Shown: positions 21,317 through 31,176, counted from the stretch's first letter. The stretch is 64,000 nucleotides of DNA from Rubrivivax sp. (GCA_016707445.1 JADJHR010000001.1:680115-744114); one strand, 5' to 3'. Notes: generated from the letters alone by a model not told the origin. Numbers and translations are program-made.

Positions 21317-23344
21317 ATGTTCACCAAGATCCTCATCGCCAATCGCGGGGAGATCGCCTGCCGGGTGATCAAGACCGCTAAGAAGCTCGGCATCGCCACC
21401 GTGGCCGTCTACTCCGAAGCCGACCGCGATGCGCGCCATGTTCAGCTGGCCGACGAGGCGGTGTTCATCGGCGCCGCGCCCAGCCGCGAAAGCTACCTGG
21501 TGGCGCAGAAGATCATCGACGCCTGCAAGGCCACGGGCGCGCAGGCCGTGCATCCAGGCTACGGCTTTCTGTCCGAGAACGAGGACTTCGCGCGCCGCGT
21601 CGAGGAAGAAGGCATCACCTTCATCGGGCCCAAGCACCACAGCATCGCCGCGATGGGCGACAAGATCGCGTCGAAGAAGCTGGCGATCGAGGCCCAGGTC
21701 AACACCATCCCGGGCTACAACGACGTCATTGAATCGCCCGAGGCCGCGGTGAAGATCGCGCAGGGCATCGGCTACCCGGTGATGATCAAGGCCAGTGCCG
21801 GCGGTGGCGGCAAGGGCCTGCGCGTGGCCATCGACGATCAGCAGACCTTGGACGGCTTCAGCGCCTGCCGCAACGAAGCGCGCAACAGCTTCGGCGACGA
21901 CCGTGTCTTCATCGAGAAGTTCGTCGAGCAGCCGCGCCATATCGAGATCCAGGTGCTGGGCGACGCGCACGGCAACGTGGTCTACCTGAACGAGCGCGAA
22001 TGTTCGATCCAGCGTCGCCACCAGAAGGTGATCGAGGAAGCGCCGTCACCCTTCATCAGCGACGCCACGCGCCGTGCCATGGGTGAACAAGCGGTGGCCC
22101 TGGCCCGTGCCGTGAAGTACCAGAGTGCGGGCACGGTGGAATTTGTCGTCGGGCGTGACCAGAGTTTCTTTTTCCTGGAAATGAACACGCGGCTGCAGGT
22201 CGAGCATCCGGTGACCGAGAGCATCACCGGCATCGACCTGGTCGAGCAGATGATCCGCGTCGCTGCCGGCGAGTCGCTGCCGTTCACGCAGGACCAGATT
22301 CCCCGGCGCGGCTGGGCGATCGAGTGCCGCATCAACGCCGAGGACCCGTTCCGCAACTTCCTGCCCTCGACCGGCCGCCTGGTGCGCTACCTGCCGCCCG
22401 CCACCACGATGGAGGCGGCGCTTGCGATGCCTGAAGGCGGTGGTGTGCGCGTGGACACCGGGGTCCGCGAAGGTGGCGAGATCCCGATGTTCTACGACTC
22501 GATGATCGCCAAGCTGGTCGTGCACGGTGCGGACCGGCTCGATGCCATCGCCCGCATGCGCGAGGCCCTGAACGCGTTCGTGATCCGCGGCGTGTCCAGC
22601 AACATCCCGTTCCAGGCCGCGCTGCTGGCGCACCCGAAATTCGTTGCCGGCGACTTCGACACCGGCTTCATCGCCCAGCACTACGCCCAGGGTTTTCGTG
22701 CCGAGGACGTGCCGCATGACGACCCGGACTTCCTCGTGGCGTTGGCGGCCGGCGTCTACCGCCGCTACCGCGACCGCGCCGCGGGCATCACCGGTCAGTT
22801 GCCCGGCCACCACATGCGCATCGGCAGTGACTTCGTCGTTGTCGTGCGCGGCGACGGCGGTGTGCACCGCCATGTGCCGGTGAACATCGTCGTCAATGGC
22901 TCCACCCAGGTCACCCTGGGCGGGCGAAGCTACGGCATCGTCGTCGACTGGAACTTCGGCACCATTCGTGCCAGTGGCAGCTGCAACGGACTGCCCTTCG
23001 TCGCCCAGGTCGAACGTCAGGGCTTGTGGTACCGCGTCGAGCACAACGGCCGCCGCATCGAAGCGATGGTGATGAGTGCGCGCGCCAGCGAACTGCTGCG
23101 CGTGATGCCTTTCAAGGCGCCCGCCGACATGAGCAAGTTTTTGCTCTCGCCGATGCCGGGGCTGCTGGTCAGCGTGGCCGTCAAGCCCGGGCAGGCGGTG
23201 CAGGCGGGCGAGCGGCTGGCCGTGATCGAGGCCATGAAGATGGAAAACATCCTCACCGCCACGCAGGACGGCGTGGTCAAGGAGGTGCTGGCCAACCAGG
23301 GCGAAAGCCTGGCGGTCGATCAGGCGATCGTGAGCTTCCAGTGA
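21317..23344 (+). CDS. pccA: Propionyl-CoA carboxylase alpha subunit (biotin carboxylase + BCCP)
   Basis: A 675-residue protein. The N-terminal biotin carboxylase (about 1-450) contains the ATP-grasp loop KASAGGGGKGLR and the catalytic FLEMNTRLQVEHPVTE. A middle linker domain binds the beta subunit. A C-terminal biotinyl domain carries the biotinylated lysine in EAMKMEN (about residue 641). The ATG at 21317 follows GAGGAGC. Together with PccB it makes (S)-methylmalonyl-CoA from propionyl-CoA. Confidence 0.94.
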   Translation: MFTKILIANRGEIACRVIKTAKKLGIATVAVYSEADRDARHVQLADEAVFIGAAPSRESYLVAQKIIDACKATGAQAVHPGYGFLSENEDFARRVEEEGITFIGPKHHSIAAMGDKIASKKLAIEAQVNTIPGYNDVIESPEAAVKIAQGIGYPVMIKASAGGGGKGLRVAIDDQQTLDGFSACRNEARNSFGDDRVFIEKFVEQPRHIEIQVLGDAHGNVVYLNERECSIQRRHQKVIEEAPSPFISDATRRAMGEQAVALARAVKYQSAGTVEFVVGRDQSFFFLEMNTRLQVEHPVTESITGIDLVEQMIRVAAGESLPFTQDQIPRRGWAIECRINAEDPFRNFLPSTGRLVRYLPPATTMEAALAMPEGGGVRVDTGVREGGEIPMFYDSMIAKLVVHGADRLDAIARMREALNAFVIRGVSSNIPFQAALLAHPKFVAGDFDTGFIAQHYAQGFRAEDVPHDDPDFLVALAAGVYRRYRDRAAGITGQLPGHHMRIGSDFVVVVRGDGGVHRHVPVNIVVNGSTQVTLGGRSYGIVVDWNFGTIRASGSCNGLPFVAQVERQGLWYRVEHNGRRIEAMVMSARASELLRVMPFKAPADMSKFLLSPMPGLLVSVAVKPGQAVQAGERLAVIEAMKMENILTATQDGVVKEVLANQGESLAVDQAIVSFQ

Positions 23345-23829
23345 CCACCAAACCCTTTCGCATCCTTGGCGTCCAGCAGATCGCGATCGGCGGGCCCGAC
23401 AAGCAGCGACTGAAGTCGCTGTGGGTCGACGTGTTCGGCCTGACGGTCAAGAGCCGCTTCGTCAGCGAACGCGAAAACGTCGACGAGGACATCTGCGCGC
23501 TCGGCACCGGGCCGCACGCGGTCGAGGTCGATCTGATGCAGCCCCTGGACCCCGACGGCAAGCCCGCGGTGCACGCCACGCCGCTCAATCATGTCGGACT
23601 GTGGGTAGACGATCTGCCACGTGCCGTCGATTGGATGACGGCGCACGGCGTTCGTTTTGCGCCGGGTGGCATCCGCAAGGGCGCGTCGGGCCACGACATC
23701 TGCTTCATCCATCCCAAGGGCAATGCGGAGTTCCCGCTGGGAGGCGAGGGTGTGCTGATCGAGCTGGTGCAGGCGCCGCCCGAGGTGGTGGCGGCACTGA
23801 GCGATGGCCCTGCCACAATCGCGCGGTGA
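23341..23829 (+). CDS. VOC-superfamily protein, candidate methylmalonyl-CoA epimerase
   Basis: A 162-residue single-domain glyoxalase-fold protein starting at a GTG that overlaps the pccA stop (GTGA). Metal ligand candidates are the His in NHVGLWVDDL and the Glu in LIELVQAPP. The first repeat has QQIAIG rather than the usual HIGI, so one typical epimerase ligand is replaced by Gln. The gene neighbourhood (pccBA, mutase, MeaB) needs an epimerase and this is the only candidate here, but another VOC activity cannot be excluded. Confidence 0.65.
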   Translation: MTTKPFRILGVQQIAIGGPDKQRLKSLWVDVFGLTVKSRFVSERENVDEDICALGTGPHAVEVDLMQPLDPDGKPAVHATPLNHVGLWVDDLPRAVDWMTAHGVRFAPGGIRKGASGHDICFIHPKGNAEFPLGGEGVLIELVQAPPEVVAALSDGPATIAR

Positions 23830-24593
23830 ACCCGAACGACACGCCGCCGTCTGCCGGCCAACCCTTGCCCCCGCATCAGCCCTTGTCGGGCTACTACCGC
23901 GACGCGGCCGATCGGCGGCGCTTTCTGACTTCGATCTTCGACGACACCGCCGCCGACTACGACCGCATCGAGCATGTGCTGGCACTGGGCTCGGGCCCCT
24001 GGTACCGCAACATGGCGCTGCAGCGTGCGGGGCTGGCCGCCGGTGCCCAGGTGCTCGACGTCGGTATCGGCACCGGTCTGGTGGCAAGAGAAGCGCTGAC
24101 CTTGATCGGCGAGCATGGCCGCCTGGTCGGTGTCGACCCCAGCGCCGGCATGATGGGCGAGGTCAAGCTGCCGGGCATCGAGCTGGTGCAGGGCCGGGCC
24201 GAGAGCCTGCCACGCGACGATGACAGCTGCGACTTTCTGAGCATGGGCTATGCGCTGCGTCACATCGACGATGTGGCGGCGGCCTTTGCCGAATTCCATC
24301 GTGTGCTCAAGCCTGGCGGCCGGGTGCTGGTGCTCGAGATCAGCAAGCCCGCGTCGCGCCTGGGCACGCTGGCGCTGAAGACCTACATGCGCGCATTGGT
24401 GCCCTTGATCGCCCGCTTCGTCTCGCGCCAGCGCCAGACGGCTCATCTGTGGCGTTATTACTGGGACACGATCGAGGCCTGCATCTCGCCGGTGTCCATC
24501 GTTGAGGCGCTGCGCGCCGCCGGCTTCGAACAAGTCGAGCGCCATGTCGAGCTGGGCATCTTCTCCGAGTACCGGGGTTTCAAGCCGGCTTGA
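23826..24593 (+). CDS. UbiE/COQ5-like class I SAM methyltransferase
   Basis: A 255-residue methyltransferase. SAM motif I is VLDVGIGTGLVAREAL, and the family-specific segment is FLSMGYALRHIDDVAAAFAE followed by RVLKPGGRVLVLEISKP. A UbiE-like N-terminal cap (FDDTAADYDRIEHVLALGSG) is present. The GTG start at 23826 overlaps the preceding stop. Overall similarity is to ubiquinone/menaquinone methyltransferases, but the placement at the end of the propionyl-CoA cluster gives no clear substrate. Confidence 0.75.
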   Translation: MNPNDTPPSAGQPLPPHQPLSGYYRDAADRRRFLTSIFDDTAADYDRIEHVLALGSGPWYRNMALQRAGLAAGAQVLDVGIGTGLVAREALTLIGEHGRLVGVDPSAGMMGEVKLPGIELVQGRAESLPRDDDSCDFLSMGYALRHIDDVAAAFAEFHRVLKPGGRVLVLEISKPASRLGTLALKTYMRALVPLIARFVSRQRQTAHLWRYYWDTIEACISPVSIVEALRAAGFEQVERHVELGIFSEYRGFKPA

Positions 24594-24676
24594 GGCGGAT
24601 GGTGCGGGTGCGACACCGGGCGTCGCCCGGTCGGCGCAGCTTGTTAGGCTTGGCCCATCCTGTTGCGAGAACACCG

Positions 24677-25474
24677 ATGCCGCAATTCGCCGCCAACCTG
24701 TCGATGATGTACACCGAGTTCGATGTTCTTGACCGCTTCGGCGCAGCTGCCGAAGACGGATTCAAGGCGGTCGAGTTCCTGTTCCCCTATGCCTTCGAGC
24801 GCGCGCCGCTGGCGCAGCGACTGGCCGATCAGGGACTGAAGCAGGTGCTGCTCAATGGCCCGCCCGGCGACTGGGACCGCGGCGAACGGGGTCTGGCCTG
24901 CCTGCCCGACCGACGTGACGAATTCCGCCGCGGCATCGTGGATCAGGCCTTGCCGTACGCCTTGGCGCTGCAATGCCCGCGCATCCACGTGATGGCCGGG
25001 CTGGCTCCGGCGGGCGCCGACCGCGCTGCGCTGCGTGCCACCTATGTCGACAACCTGGCCTGGGCGGCAGCGCAGGCTGCATCGGTCGGCGTCGAGTTGC
25101 TGATCGAGCCGATCAACACGCGTGACATTCCGGGCTTCTTCCTCAATCGACAGGACGAGGCGCATGCCATCGTGGCCGCGGTAGGTGCGCTCAACCTGAA
25201 AGTACAGATGGACCTGTACCACTGCCAGATCGTCGAGGGTGATGTCGCGACGAAGCTGCGCCTGTACCTTTCGACCGGCAAGGTGGGACACATCCAGATC
25301 GCCGGCGTGCCGCAGCGCCACGAGCCCGATCGGGGCGAACTCAACTACCCTTATCTGTTCGAATTGATCGATGAGCTGGGCTATCAGGGTCATGTCGGTG
25401 CCGAGTACCGGCCACGCGCCGGAACGCGGGCCGGACTGGCATGGTTTGCGCCGTGGAAGGCCTCGCAACGCTGA
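24677..25474 (+). CDS. hyi: Hydroxypyruvate isomerase family protein
   Basis: A 265-residue xylose-isomerase-like TIM barrel. Hyi-type blocks are the N-terminal FAANLSMMYTEF, GFKAVEFLFPY, VELLIEPINTRDIPGFFLN (the metal-binding glutamate), KVQMDLYHCQ and HVGAEYRP. Hyi enzymes interconvert hydroxypyruvate and tartronate semialdehyde in glyoxylate/glycolate metabolism. No glyoxylate carboligase or tartronate semialdehyde reductase is adjacent, so the physiological role here is inferred from family only. Confidence 0.82.
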   Translation: MPQFAANLSMMYTEFDVLDRFGAAAEDGFKAVEFLFPYAFERAPLAQRLADQGLKQVLLNGPPGDWDRGERGLACLPDRRDEFRRGIVDQALPYALALQCPRIHVMAGLAPAGADRAALRATYVDNLAWAAAQAASVGVELLIEPINTRDIPGFFLNRQDEAHAIVAAVGALNLKVQMDLYHCQIVEGDVATKLRLYLSTGKVGHIQIAGVPQRHEPDRGELNYPYLFELIDELGYQGHVGAEYRPRAGTRAGLAWFAPWKASQR

Positions 25475-25521
25475 ACCCGGCACACTCGATCGGCATTCCT
25501 TGAAGTCCTTCGGAGCACCCC

Positions 25522-26970
25522 ATGAAATCGCTGCCCGCCCAACTCAATCTGATCAACGGTGAATCGGTCGCTGCCGCGTCGGGTCTGACCATCGACGTCA
25601 TCGACCCGGCCGACGGCGGGGTGTTCACCACGCTTCCGCGCAGCGATCGGCGCGACGTCGACGCCGCGGTGATGGCCGCGCGCGCCGCCTTTCACGGCCT
25701 CTGGGGCCGCATGACGGCAACCGAACGCGGCCGTGTGCTGAGCCGGCTGGCCACGCTGATCACCGAGCACCATGCCGAGCTGGCCGAACTGGAAAGCCGC
25801 GACGCCGGCAAGCCGATCCAGCAGGCGCGTGTCGACATCACGGCCTGCGCGCGCTACTTCGAGTACTACGGGGGTGCGGCCGACAAGCTGCACGGTGAGA
25901 CCATTCCGTATGCCGCCGGCAGCACCGTGATGGCACTGCGCGTGCCGCATGGCGTCACCGGCCACATCATCCCGTGGAACTACCCGGCGCAGATCTTCGG
26001 CCGCTCGGTCGGTGGCGCGCTGGCGGCGGGCAATGCCTGCGTCGTCAAGCCGGCCGAGGACGCCTGCCTGACGCCGCTGCGCATCGCCACGCTGGCGCTG
26101 CAGGCCGGGTTGCCGCCGGGGGCGTTGAACATGGTCTGCGGCCTGGGAGTCGAAGCCGGTGCTGCGCTGGCGGCGCACAGCGGCATCAACCACATCTCGT
26201 TCACCGGCTCCACCGGCACCGGCACTGCGGTGGCGCAGGCGGCGGCCGTCAATCATGTGCCGGTGACGCTCGAGCTGGGCGGCAAGTCGCCGCAGATCTT
26301 GTTTGCCGATGCCGATCTCGATACCGCCTTGCCGGTGGTGGTCAACGCGATCATCCAGAACGCTGGGCAGACCTGCTCGGCCGGCAGCCGCGTGCTGATC
26401 GAGCGCGGCATCTACGCCGACGTGCTGGCGCGGCTGAAACTGCGCTTCGAGTCGCTGCGCACCGGGCCCGGCGCTGCCGCGCCCGACTGCGGGCCGCTGA
26501 TCAGCCGCAAGCAACTCGATCGGGTCGAGGGCAAGGCGGCATCGGCGCGCGAGGCGGGTGCTCGCGTGGTCGCGTGTGCACAGCTGATGGCCGATGCGCC
26601 CAGGACCGGCTTCTACTTTCCGCCGCTGCTGCTGAGCGATCTGCCGCTGTCGCACGAGGTGGCGCAGGACGAGGTCTTTGGGCCGGTGCTGGCAGCGTTT
26701 GCCTTCGACGGCGAGGACGAGGCGGCAACGCTGGCCAACGGCACACCGTATGGGCTTACCGCGTCGGTGTGGACACGCGACGGCAGCCGCGCGCTGCGCA
26801 TGGCACACCGCATCGACGCCGGCCAGGTCTTCATCAACAACTACGGCGCCGGCGGCGGCATCGAACTGCCCTTCGGTGGCATGAAACATTCGGGCTACGG
26901 CCGCGAGAAGGCGCTGGAGGGCTTGAAGAGCTTCACGACGATCAAGACGATTGCCATCTCGCACGGCTAG
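25522..26970 (+). CDS. NAD(P)-dependent aldehyde dehydrogenase
   Basis: A 482-residue ALDH-superfamily enzyme. It has the cofactor segment IIPWNYPAQIFGRSVGGALA, the glycine motif FTGSTGTGTAV, the general-base glutamate in LELGGKSPQ and the catalytic cysteine in NAGQTCSAGSR. The closest recognisable subgroup is betaine aldehyde/aminobutyraldehyde dehydrogenases, but the substrate is not determinable. The ATG at 25522 follows GGAGCACCCC and lies 47 bp after hyi, so co-transcription is plausible. Confidence 0.88.
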   Translation: MKSLPAQLNLINGESVAAASGLTIDVIDPADGGVFTTLPRSDRRDVDAAVMAARAAFHGLWGRMTATERGRVLSRLATLITEHHAELAELESRDAGKPIQQARVDITACARYFEYYGGAADKLHGETIPYAAGSTVMALRVPHGVTGHIIPWNYPAQIFGRSVGGALAAGNACVVKPAEDACLTPLRIATLALQAGLPPGALNMVCGLGVEAGAALAAHSGINHISFTGSTGTGTAVAQAAAVNHVPVTLELGGKSPQILFADADLDTALPVVVNAIIQNAGQTCSAGSRVLIERGIYADVLARLKLRFESLRTGPGAAAPDCGPLISRKQLDRVEGKAASAREAGARVVACAQLMADAPRTGFYFPPLLLSDLPLSHEVAQDEVFGPVLAAFAFDGEDEAATLANGTPYGLTASVWTRDGSRALRMAHRIDAGQVFINNYGAGGGIELPFGGMKHSGYGREKALEGLKSFTTIKTIAISHG

Positions 26971-27062
26971 CCTTCGCGCCTGACGAAACCTCGGTTCACA
27001 ATCGGCGCATTGCTGTTTTCGGTGCGCGGGCTATGGTCCGGGTCTACGCGCATCGGCCCTCG

Positions 27063-27959
27063 ATGCGCTTCGACCTCACCACCCTCAACCTTGTGCTGGC
27101 CATAGCCGACACCCGCAGCATCACGCGCGGCGCCGAGCGCGAAAGCCTGGCGCTGGCCGCAGCCAGCAAGCGCCTGTCCGATCTGGAATCGCGCCTGGGC
27201 GTCAGCCTGTTCGACCGCCATGCCCGCGGCGTCACGCCCACCGAGGCCGGGCGTGCGCTGCTGCGCCACATCCGGTCGCTGAACGCGTCGCTGCACGCGC
27301 TGGAAAGCGAAGTCGTCGAGTTCTCGCGCGGCATCAAGGGGCATTTGCGCGTGGTGGCCAACGCCAGCGCGATCGCCGAGCACCTTCCGGCCGACCTGGC
27401 CGCGTTTGCCCAGGCGCATCCGGGTATTCGTGTCAGCCTGGAAGAGCTGACCAGCACCGAGGTGCAGATCGCATTGGCCGAAGGCCGGGCCGATGTCGGC
27501 ATCTTCATCGCACCGGCGACCGAGCCTGAGCTGGACAGCCGGCCCTACCGCGAAGGCGAGCTGGCGATCCTGGTGCCGCGCGGACACGCGCTGGCGCTCA
27601 AGCCTTCGCACCGTTTCGATGCGCTGCTCGACAACGACATCGTCGGGCTGCACGCCGGGGCGGCAGCGCATTCGCAGATGCTCGAGCGTGCCCAGGCGCT
27701 GGGCCGGCCGCTGAAGGCACGCATGCAGGTGCACGGTTTCGACGCCATCGCGCAGCTGGTCGAGGCCGGACTCGGCGTGGCCGTGCTGCCGGCCGTGGTG
27801 GCGCGTCGTTTTGCCAAGGTCTTTCGCGTGCAGCCGCTGGTGCTGCAGGAAGACTGGGCGCACCGCAGCTACCTGCTGGCGGTGCGCCGACAACCGGTAT
27901 TGCCGCCGCCGCTGCAACGTTTCGTCGAAACCCTCGTCCCCGCCAGGAAACTGCCATGA
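27063..27959 (+). CDS. LysR-family regulator upstream of leuC
   Basis: A 298-residue LysR-type regulator. The N-terminal helix-turn-helix (VLAIADTRSITRGAERESLALAAASKRLSDLE, pattern only) is followed by a substrate-binding domain from about residue 90. The start at 27063 gives the standard family N-terminus MRFDLTTLNLVL; an ATG at 27033 would add 10 residues. Its stop overlaps the leuC ATG by four bases (ATGA), on the same strand, so translation of the two is probably coupled. LysR genes more often diverge from their targets; here it may control leuCDB and itself. Confidence 0.85.
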   Translation: MRFDLTTLNLVLAIADTRSITRGAERESLALAAASKRLSDLESRLGVSLFDRHARGVTPTEAGRALLRHIRSLNASLHALESEVVEFSRGIKGHLRVVANASAIAEHLPADLAAFAQAHPGIRVSLEELTSTEVQIALAEGRADVGIFIAPATEPELDSRPYREGELAILVPRGHALALKPSHRFDALLDNDIVGLHAGAAAHSQMLERAQALGRPLKARMQVHGFDAIAQLVEAGLGVAVLPAVVARRFAKVFRVQPLVLQEDWAHRSYLLAVRRQPVLPPPLQRFVETLVPARKLP

Positions 27960-29380
27960 CTGCCCGCACCCTGTACGACAAGCTCTGGGACGACCATGTC
28001 GTCCACACCGAGGACGACGGCACCGCGCTGCTCTACATCGACCGCCACCTGGTGCACGAAGTGACCAGCCCGCAGGCCTTCGAGGGCCTGCGCCTGGCCG
28101 ACCGCAAGGTCTGGCGCGTCAGCTCGATCGTCGCCACCGCCGACCACAACACGCCCACCACCGGCTGGGAGCGCGGCTACGACGGCATCACCGACCCCAT
28201 CAGCAAGCTGCAGGTGACCACGCTGGACGCCAACATCAAGGCCTTCGGCGCGGCGGCCTACTTCCCCTACCTTGACCGGCGCCAGGGCATCGTGCACGTG
28301 ATGGGCCCCGAGCAGGGCGCCACGCTGCCGGGCATGACCGTGGTCTGCGGCGACAGCCACACCAGCACCCATGGCGCCTTCGGTGCGCTGGCGCATGGCA
28401 TCGGCACCAGCGAGGTCGAGCATGTGATGGCCACCCAGACCCTGCTGGCCAAGAAGGCGAAAAACTTGCTGATCAAGGTCGACGGCCAGCTTGCGCGCGG
28501 CATGACGGCCAAGGACATCGTGCTGGCCATCATCGGCCGCATCGGCACCGCCGGCGGCACCGGCTACACGATCGAATTCGCCGGCAGTGCGATCCGTGCG
28601 CTCAGCATGGAAGGCCGCATGACGGTGTGCAACATGGCCATCGAGGCCGGCGCCCGCGCCGGGCTGGTGGCGGTCGATGACAAGACCATCGACTATGTGC
28701 GTGGGCGGCCGTTCGCACCCAAGGGGCTGGAGTTCGACCAGGCCGTGACCTACTGGCGCACGCTGCATTCCGATGCGGGCGCGAAGTTCGATGCCGTGGT
28801 CGAGATCGACGCGTCCGCGTTGCGCCCGCAGGTCAGCTGGGGCACCAGCCCCGAGATGGTGCTGGCTATCGATGATCGGCTGCCCGACCCCGACAAGGAA
28901 AGCGACGCCAACAAGCGCGGCGCCATCGAGCGTGCGCTGACCTACATGGGGCTGCAGCCGAACAAGGCCATCAGCGACATCGTGATCGACAAGGTCTTCA
29001 TCGGCAGCTGCACCAACAGCCGCATCGAGGACCTGCGCGACGCCGCAGCAGTGGTCAAGAAGCTGGGCCGCAAGCTGGCCGCCAACGTCAAGCTGGCGCT
29101 GGTGGTGCCGGGTTCGGGCCTGGTGAAGGCGCAGGCCGAAGCCGAAGGCCTGCACCTGATCTTCAAGGCCGCCGGCTTCGAGTGGCGTGAACCCGGCTGC
29201 AGCATGTGCCTGGCGATGAACGCCGACCGGCTCGAACCTGGCGAACGCTGCGCGTCGACCAGCAACCGCAACTTCGAAGGCCGCCAGGGCACCGGCGGCC
29301 GCACCCACCTGGTCAGCCCGGCAATGGCCGCTGCGGCGGCCATCGAAGGCCATTTCGTCGACATCCGTCGCATCGCCTGA
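27956..29380 (+). CDS. leuC: 3-isopropylmalate dehydratase large subunit LeuC
   Basis: An aconitase-family subunit carrying the [4Fe-4S] cluster for isomerisation of 2- to 3-isopropylmalate. At 474 residues it has the expected length. The cluster cysteines are in FIGSCTNSRIEDL and PGCSMCLAMN, and the N-terminus TLYDKLWDDHVV is canonical. leuD follows after 9 bp. Confidence 0.95.
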   Translation: MTARTLYDKLWDDHVVHTEDDGTALLYIDRHLVHEVTSPQAFEGLRLADRKVWRVSSIVATADHNTPTTGWERGYDGITDPISKLQVTTLDANIKAFGAAAYFPYLDRRQGIVHVMGPEQGATLPGMTVVCGDSHTSTHGAFGALAHGIGTSEVEHVMATQTLLAKKAKNLLIKVDGQLARGMTAKDIVLAIIGRIGTAGGTGYTIEFAGSAIRALSMEGRMTVCNMAIEAGARAGLVAVDDKTIDYVRGRPFAPKGLEFDQAVTYWRTLHSDAGAKFDAVVEIDASALRPQVSWGTSPEMVLAIDDRLPDPDKESDANKRGAIERALTYMGLQPNKAISDIVIDKVFIGSCTNSRIEDLRDAAAVVKKLGRKLAANVKLALVVPGSGLVKAQAEAEGLHLIFKAAGFEWREPGCSMCLAMNADRLEPGERCASTSNRNFEGRQGTGGRTHLVSPAMAAAAAIEGHFVDIRRIA

Positions 29381-29389
29381 GGAACCGCC

Positions 29390-30040
29390 ATGCAAGCCTT
29401 CACCGTGCACAAGGGCCTGGTGGCCCCGATGGACCGCGAGAACGTCGACACCGACGCCATCATCCCCAAGCAGTTCCTGAAGTCGATCGCGCGCAGCGGC
29501 TTCGGCCCCAACCTGTTCGACGAGTGGCGCTACCTGGACCCGGGCGAGCCCGGGCAGGACCCGGCCACGCGCAGGCCCAACCCCGACTTCGTGCTCAACC
29601 AGCCGCGCTACAAGGGCGCGTCGATCCTGCTCGCGCGCAAGAACTTCGGCTGCGGCTCGAGCCGCGAGCACGCGCCCTGGGCGCTGGACCAATACGGCTT
29701 TCGCGCCCTCATCGCGCCCAGTTACGCCGACATCTTCTTCAACAACTGCTTCAAGAACGGTCTGCTGCCCATCGTGCTGAGCGAATCGCAGGTGGCGCAG
29801 CTGTTCGACGAGGTGGCGGCTTTCCCGGGCTACCAGCTGACGGTCGACCTGCCACGCCAGGTGGTGGTCAAGCCCGATGGCAGCGAGCTGCCGTTCGACG
29901 TGCAGCCCTTTCGCAAATACTGCATGGTGGGCGGCTTCGACGACATCGGGCTGACGCTGCGCCACGCCGACAAGATCAGGGCCTTCGAGGCAGAGCGGCT
30001 GGCGCGCATGCCCTGGCTGGCGACGCGAAACCTGGCCTGA
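29390..30040 (+). CDS. leuD: 3-isopropylmalate dehydratase small subunit LeuD
   Basis: A 216-residue swivelling domain partner of LeuC. Conserved elements are DRENVDTDAIIPKQFLK, the substrate-binding loop NFGCGSSREHAPWAL and a C-terminal FRKYCMVGGFDDIGLTL. Length is normal. It precedes leuB by 10 bp in a leuCDB operon. Confidence 0.95.
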   Translation: MQAFTVHKGLVAPMDRENVDTDAIIPKQFLKSIARSGFGPNLFDEWRYLDPGEPGQDPATRRPNPDFVLNQPRYKGASILLARKNFGCGSSREHAPWALDQYGFRALIAPSYADIFFNNCFKNGLLPIVLSESQVAQLFDEVAAFPGYQLTVDLPRQVVVKPDGSELPFDVQPFRKYCMVGGFDDIGLTLRHADKIRAFEAERLARMPWLATRNLA

Positions 30041-30050
30041 AGGAGACCCC

Positions 30051-31148
30051 ATGAAGATCGCCATCCTGCCCGGAGACGGCATCGGCCCCGAGATCATGGC
30101 CGAGGCCGTGAAGGTGCTGAACGTGCTGGACCTGGACTTCGAGACCGAGACCGCGCTGGTCGGCGGCGCCGCCTACGAAGCGCACGGCCATCCGCTGCCC
30201 GAAGCGACGCTGAACCTGGCCAAGGCCGCCGACGCCGTGCTGTTCGGCGCCGTCGGCGACTGGAAGTACGACAAGCTCGAACGTTCGCTGCGCCCCGAGC
30301 AGGCCATCCTGGGCTTGCGCAAGCACCTGGGCTTGTTTGCCAACTTTCGCCCCGCGATCTGCTACGAACAGCTGACGCATGCGTCCAGCCTGAAGCCCGA
30401 GCTGGTGGCCGGGCTGGACATCCTGATCATCCGCGAGCTGACCGGTGACATCTACTTCGGCCAGCCGCGCGGCCGCCGGGTGGCGGTCGACGGTCACTTC
30501 CCCGGTGCCGAAGAGGCCTTCGACACCATGCGCTACAGCCGGCCCGAGATCGAGCGCATCGCGCATGTCGCGTTCCAGGCCGCGCGCAAGCGCAGCAAGA
30601 AGGTGACCAGCGTCGACAAGGCCAACGTGCTGGAGACCTTCCAGTTCTGGAAGGACGTGGTCACCGAGGTGCACGCGCAGTACCCCGACGTCGAGCTCGA
30701 CCACATGTACGTCGACAACGCGGCGATGCAGCTGGTCAAGGCGCCCAAGGCCTTCGACGTGGTGGTCACCGGCAACATGTTCGGCGACATCCTGTCGGAC
30801 GAGGCGGCGATGCTCACCGGCTCGATCGGCATGCTGCCCTCGGCGTCGCTCGACAAGGCCAACAAGGGCCTGTACGAGCCCAGCCACGGCAGCGCGCCCG
30901 ACATCGCCGGTAAGGGTGTTGCAAACCCGCTGGCTACAATCCTGTCTGCCGCCATGATGCTTCGCTTCTCGCTCAACCAGCCCCAGGCCGCCGACCGCAT
31001 CGAGTCGGCGGTCAAGGCTGTGCTGTCCGCTGGCCTGCGCACGGGCGACATCTGGAGCGAAGGCACGCGCAAGGTCGGCACGCGCGAGATGGGCGACGCC
31101 GTGGTCGCGGCCTCGATCACCGGCAAAACCATCACCACCAAGACCTAG
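30051..31148 (+). CDS. leuB: 3-isopropylmalate dehydrogenase LeuB
   Basis: Third enzyme of leucine synthesis, oxidative decarboxylation of 3-isopropylmalate (365 residues). It shows the LPGDGIGPEI N-terminus, FANFRPAICY, RELTGDIYFGQPRG, the metal-binding DNAAMQLV, NMFGDILSDEAAML and the NAD motif HGSAPDIAGKGVANP. Its ATG follows GGAGACCCC. Confidence 0.96.
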   Translation: MKIAILPGDGIGPEIMAEAVKVLNVLDLDFETETALVGGAAYEAHGHPLPEATLNLAKAADAVLFGAVGDWKYDKLERSLRPEQAILGLRKHLGLFANFRPAICYEQLTHASSLKPELVAGLDILIIRELTGDIYFGQPRGRRVAVDGHFPGAEEAFDTMRYSRPEIERIAHVAFQAARKRSKKVTSVDKANVLETFQFWKDVVTEVHAQYPDVELDHMYVDNAAMQLVKAPKAFDVVVTGNMFGDILSDEAAMLTGSIGMLPSASLDKANKGLYEPSHGSAPDIAGKGVANPLATILSAAMMLRFSLNQPQAADRIESAVKAVLSAGLRTGDIWSEGTRKVGTREMGDAVVAASITGKTITTKT

Positions 31149-31176
31149 CGTCTCGGATCGTCTCGCCCCACCCTTT

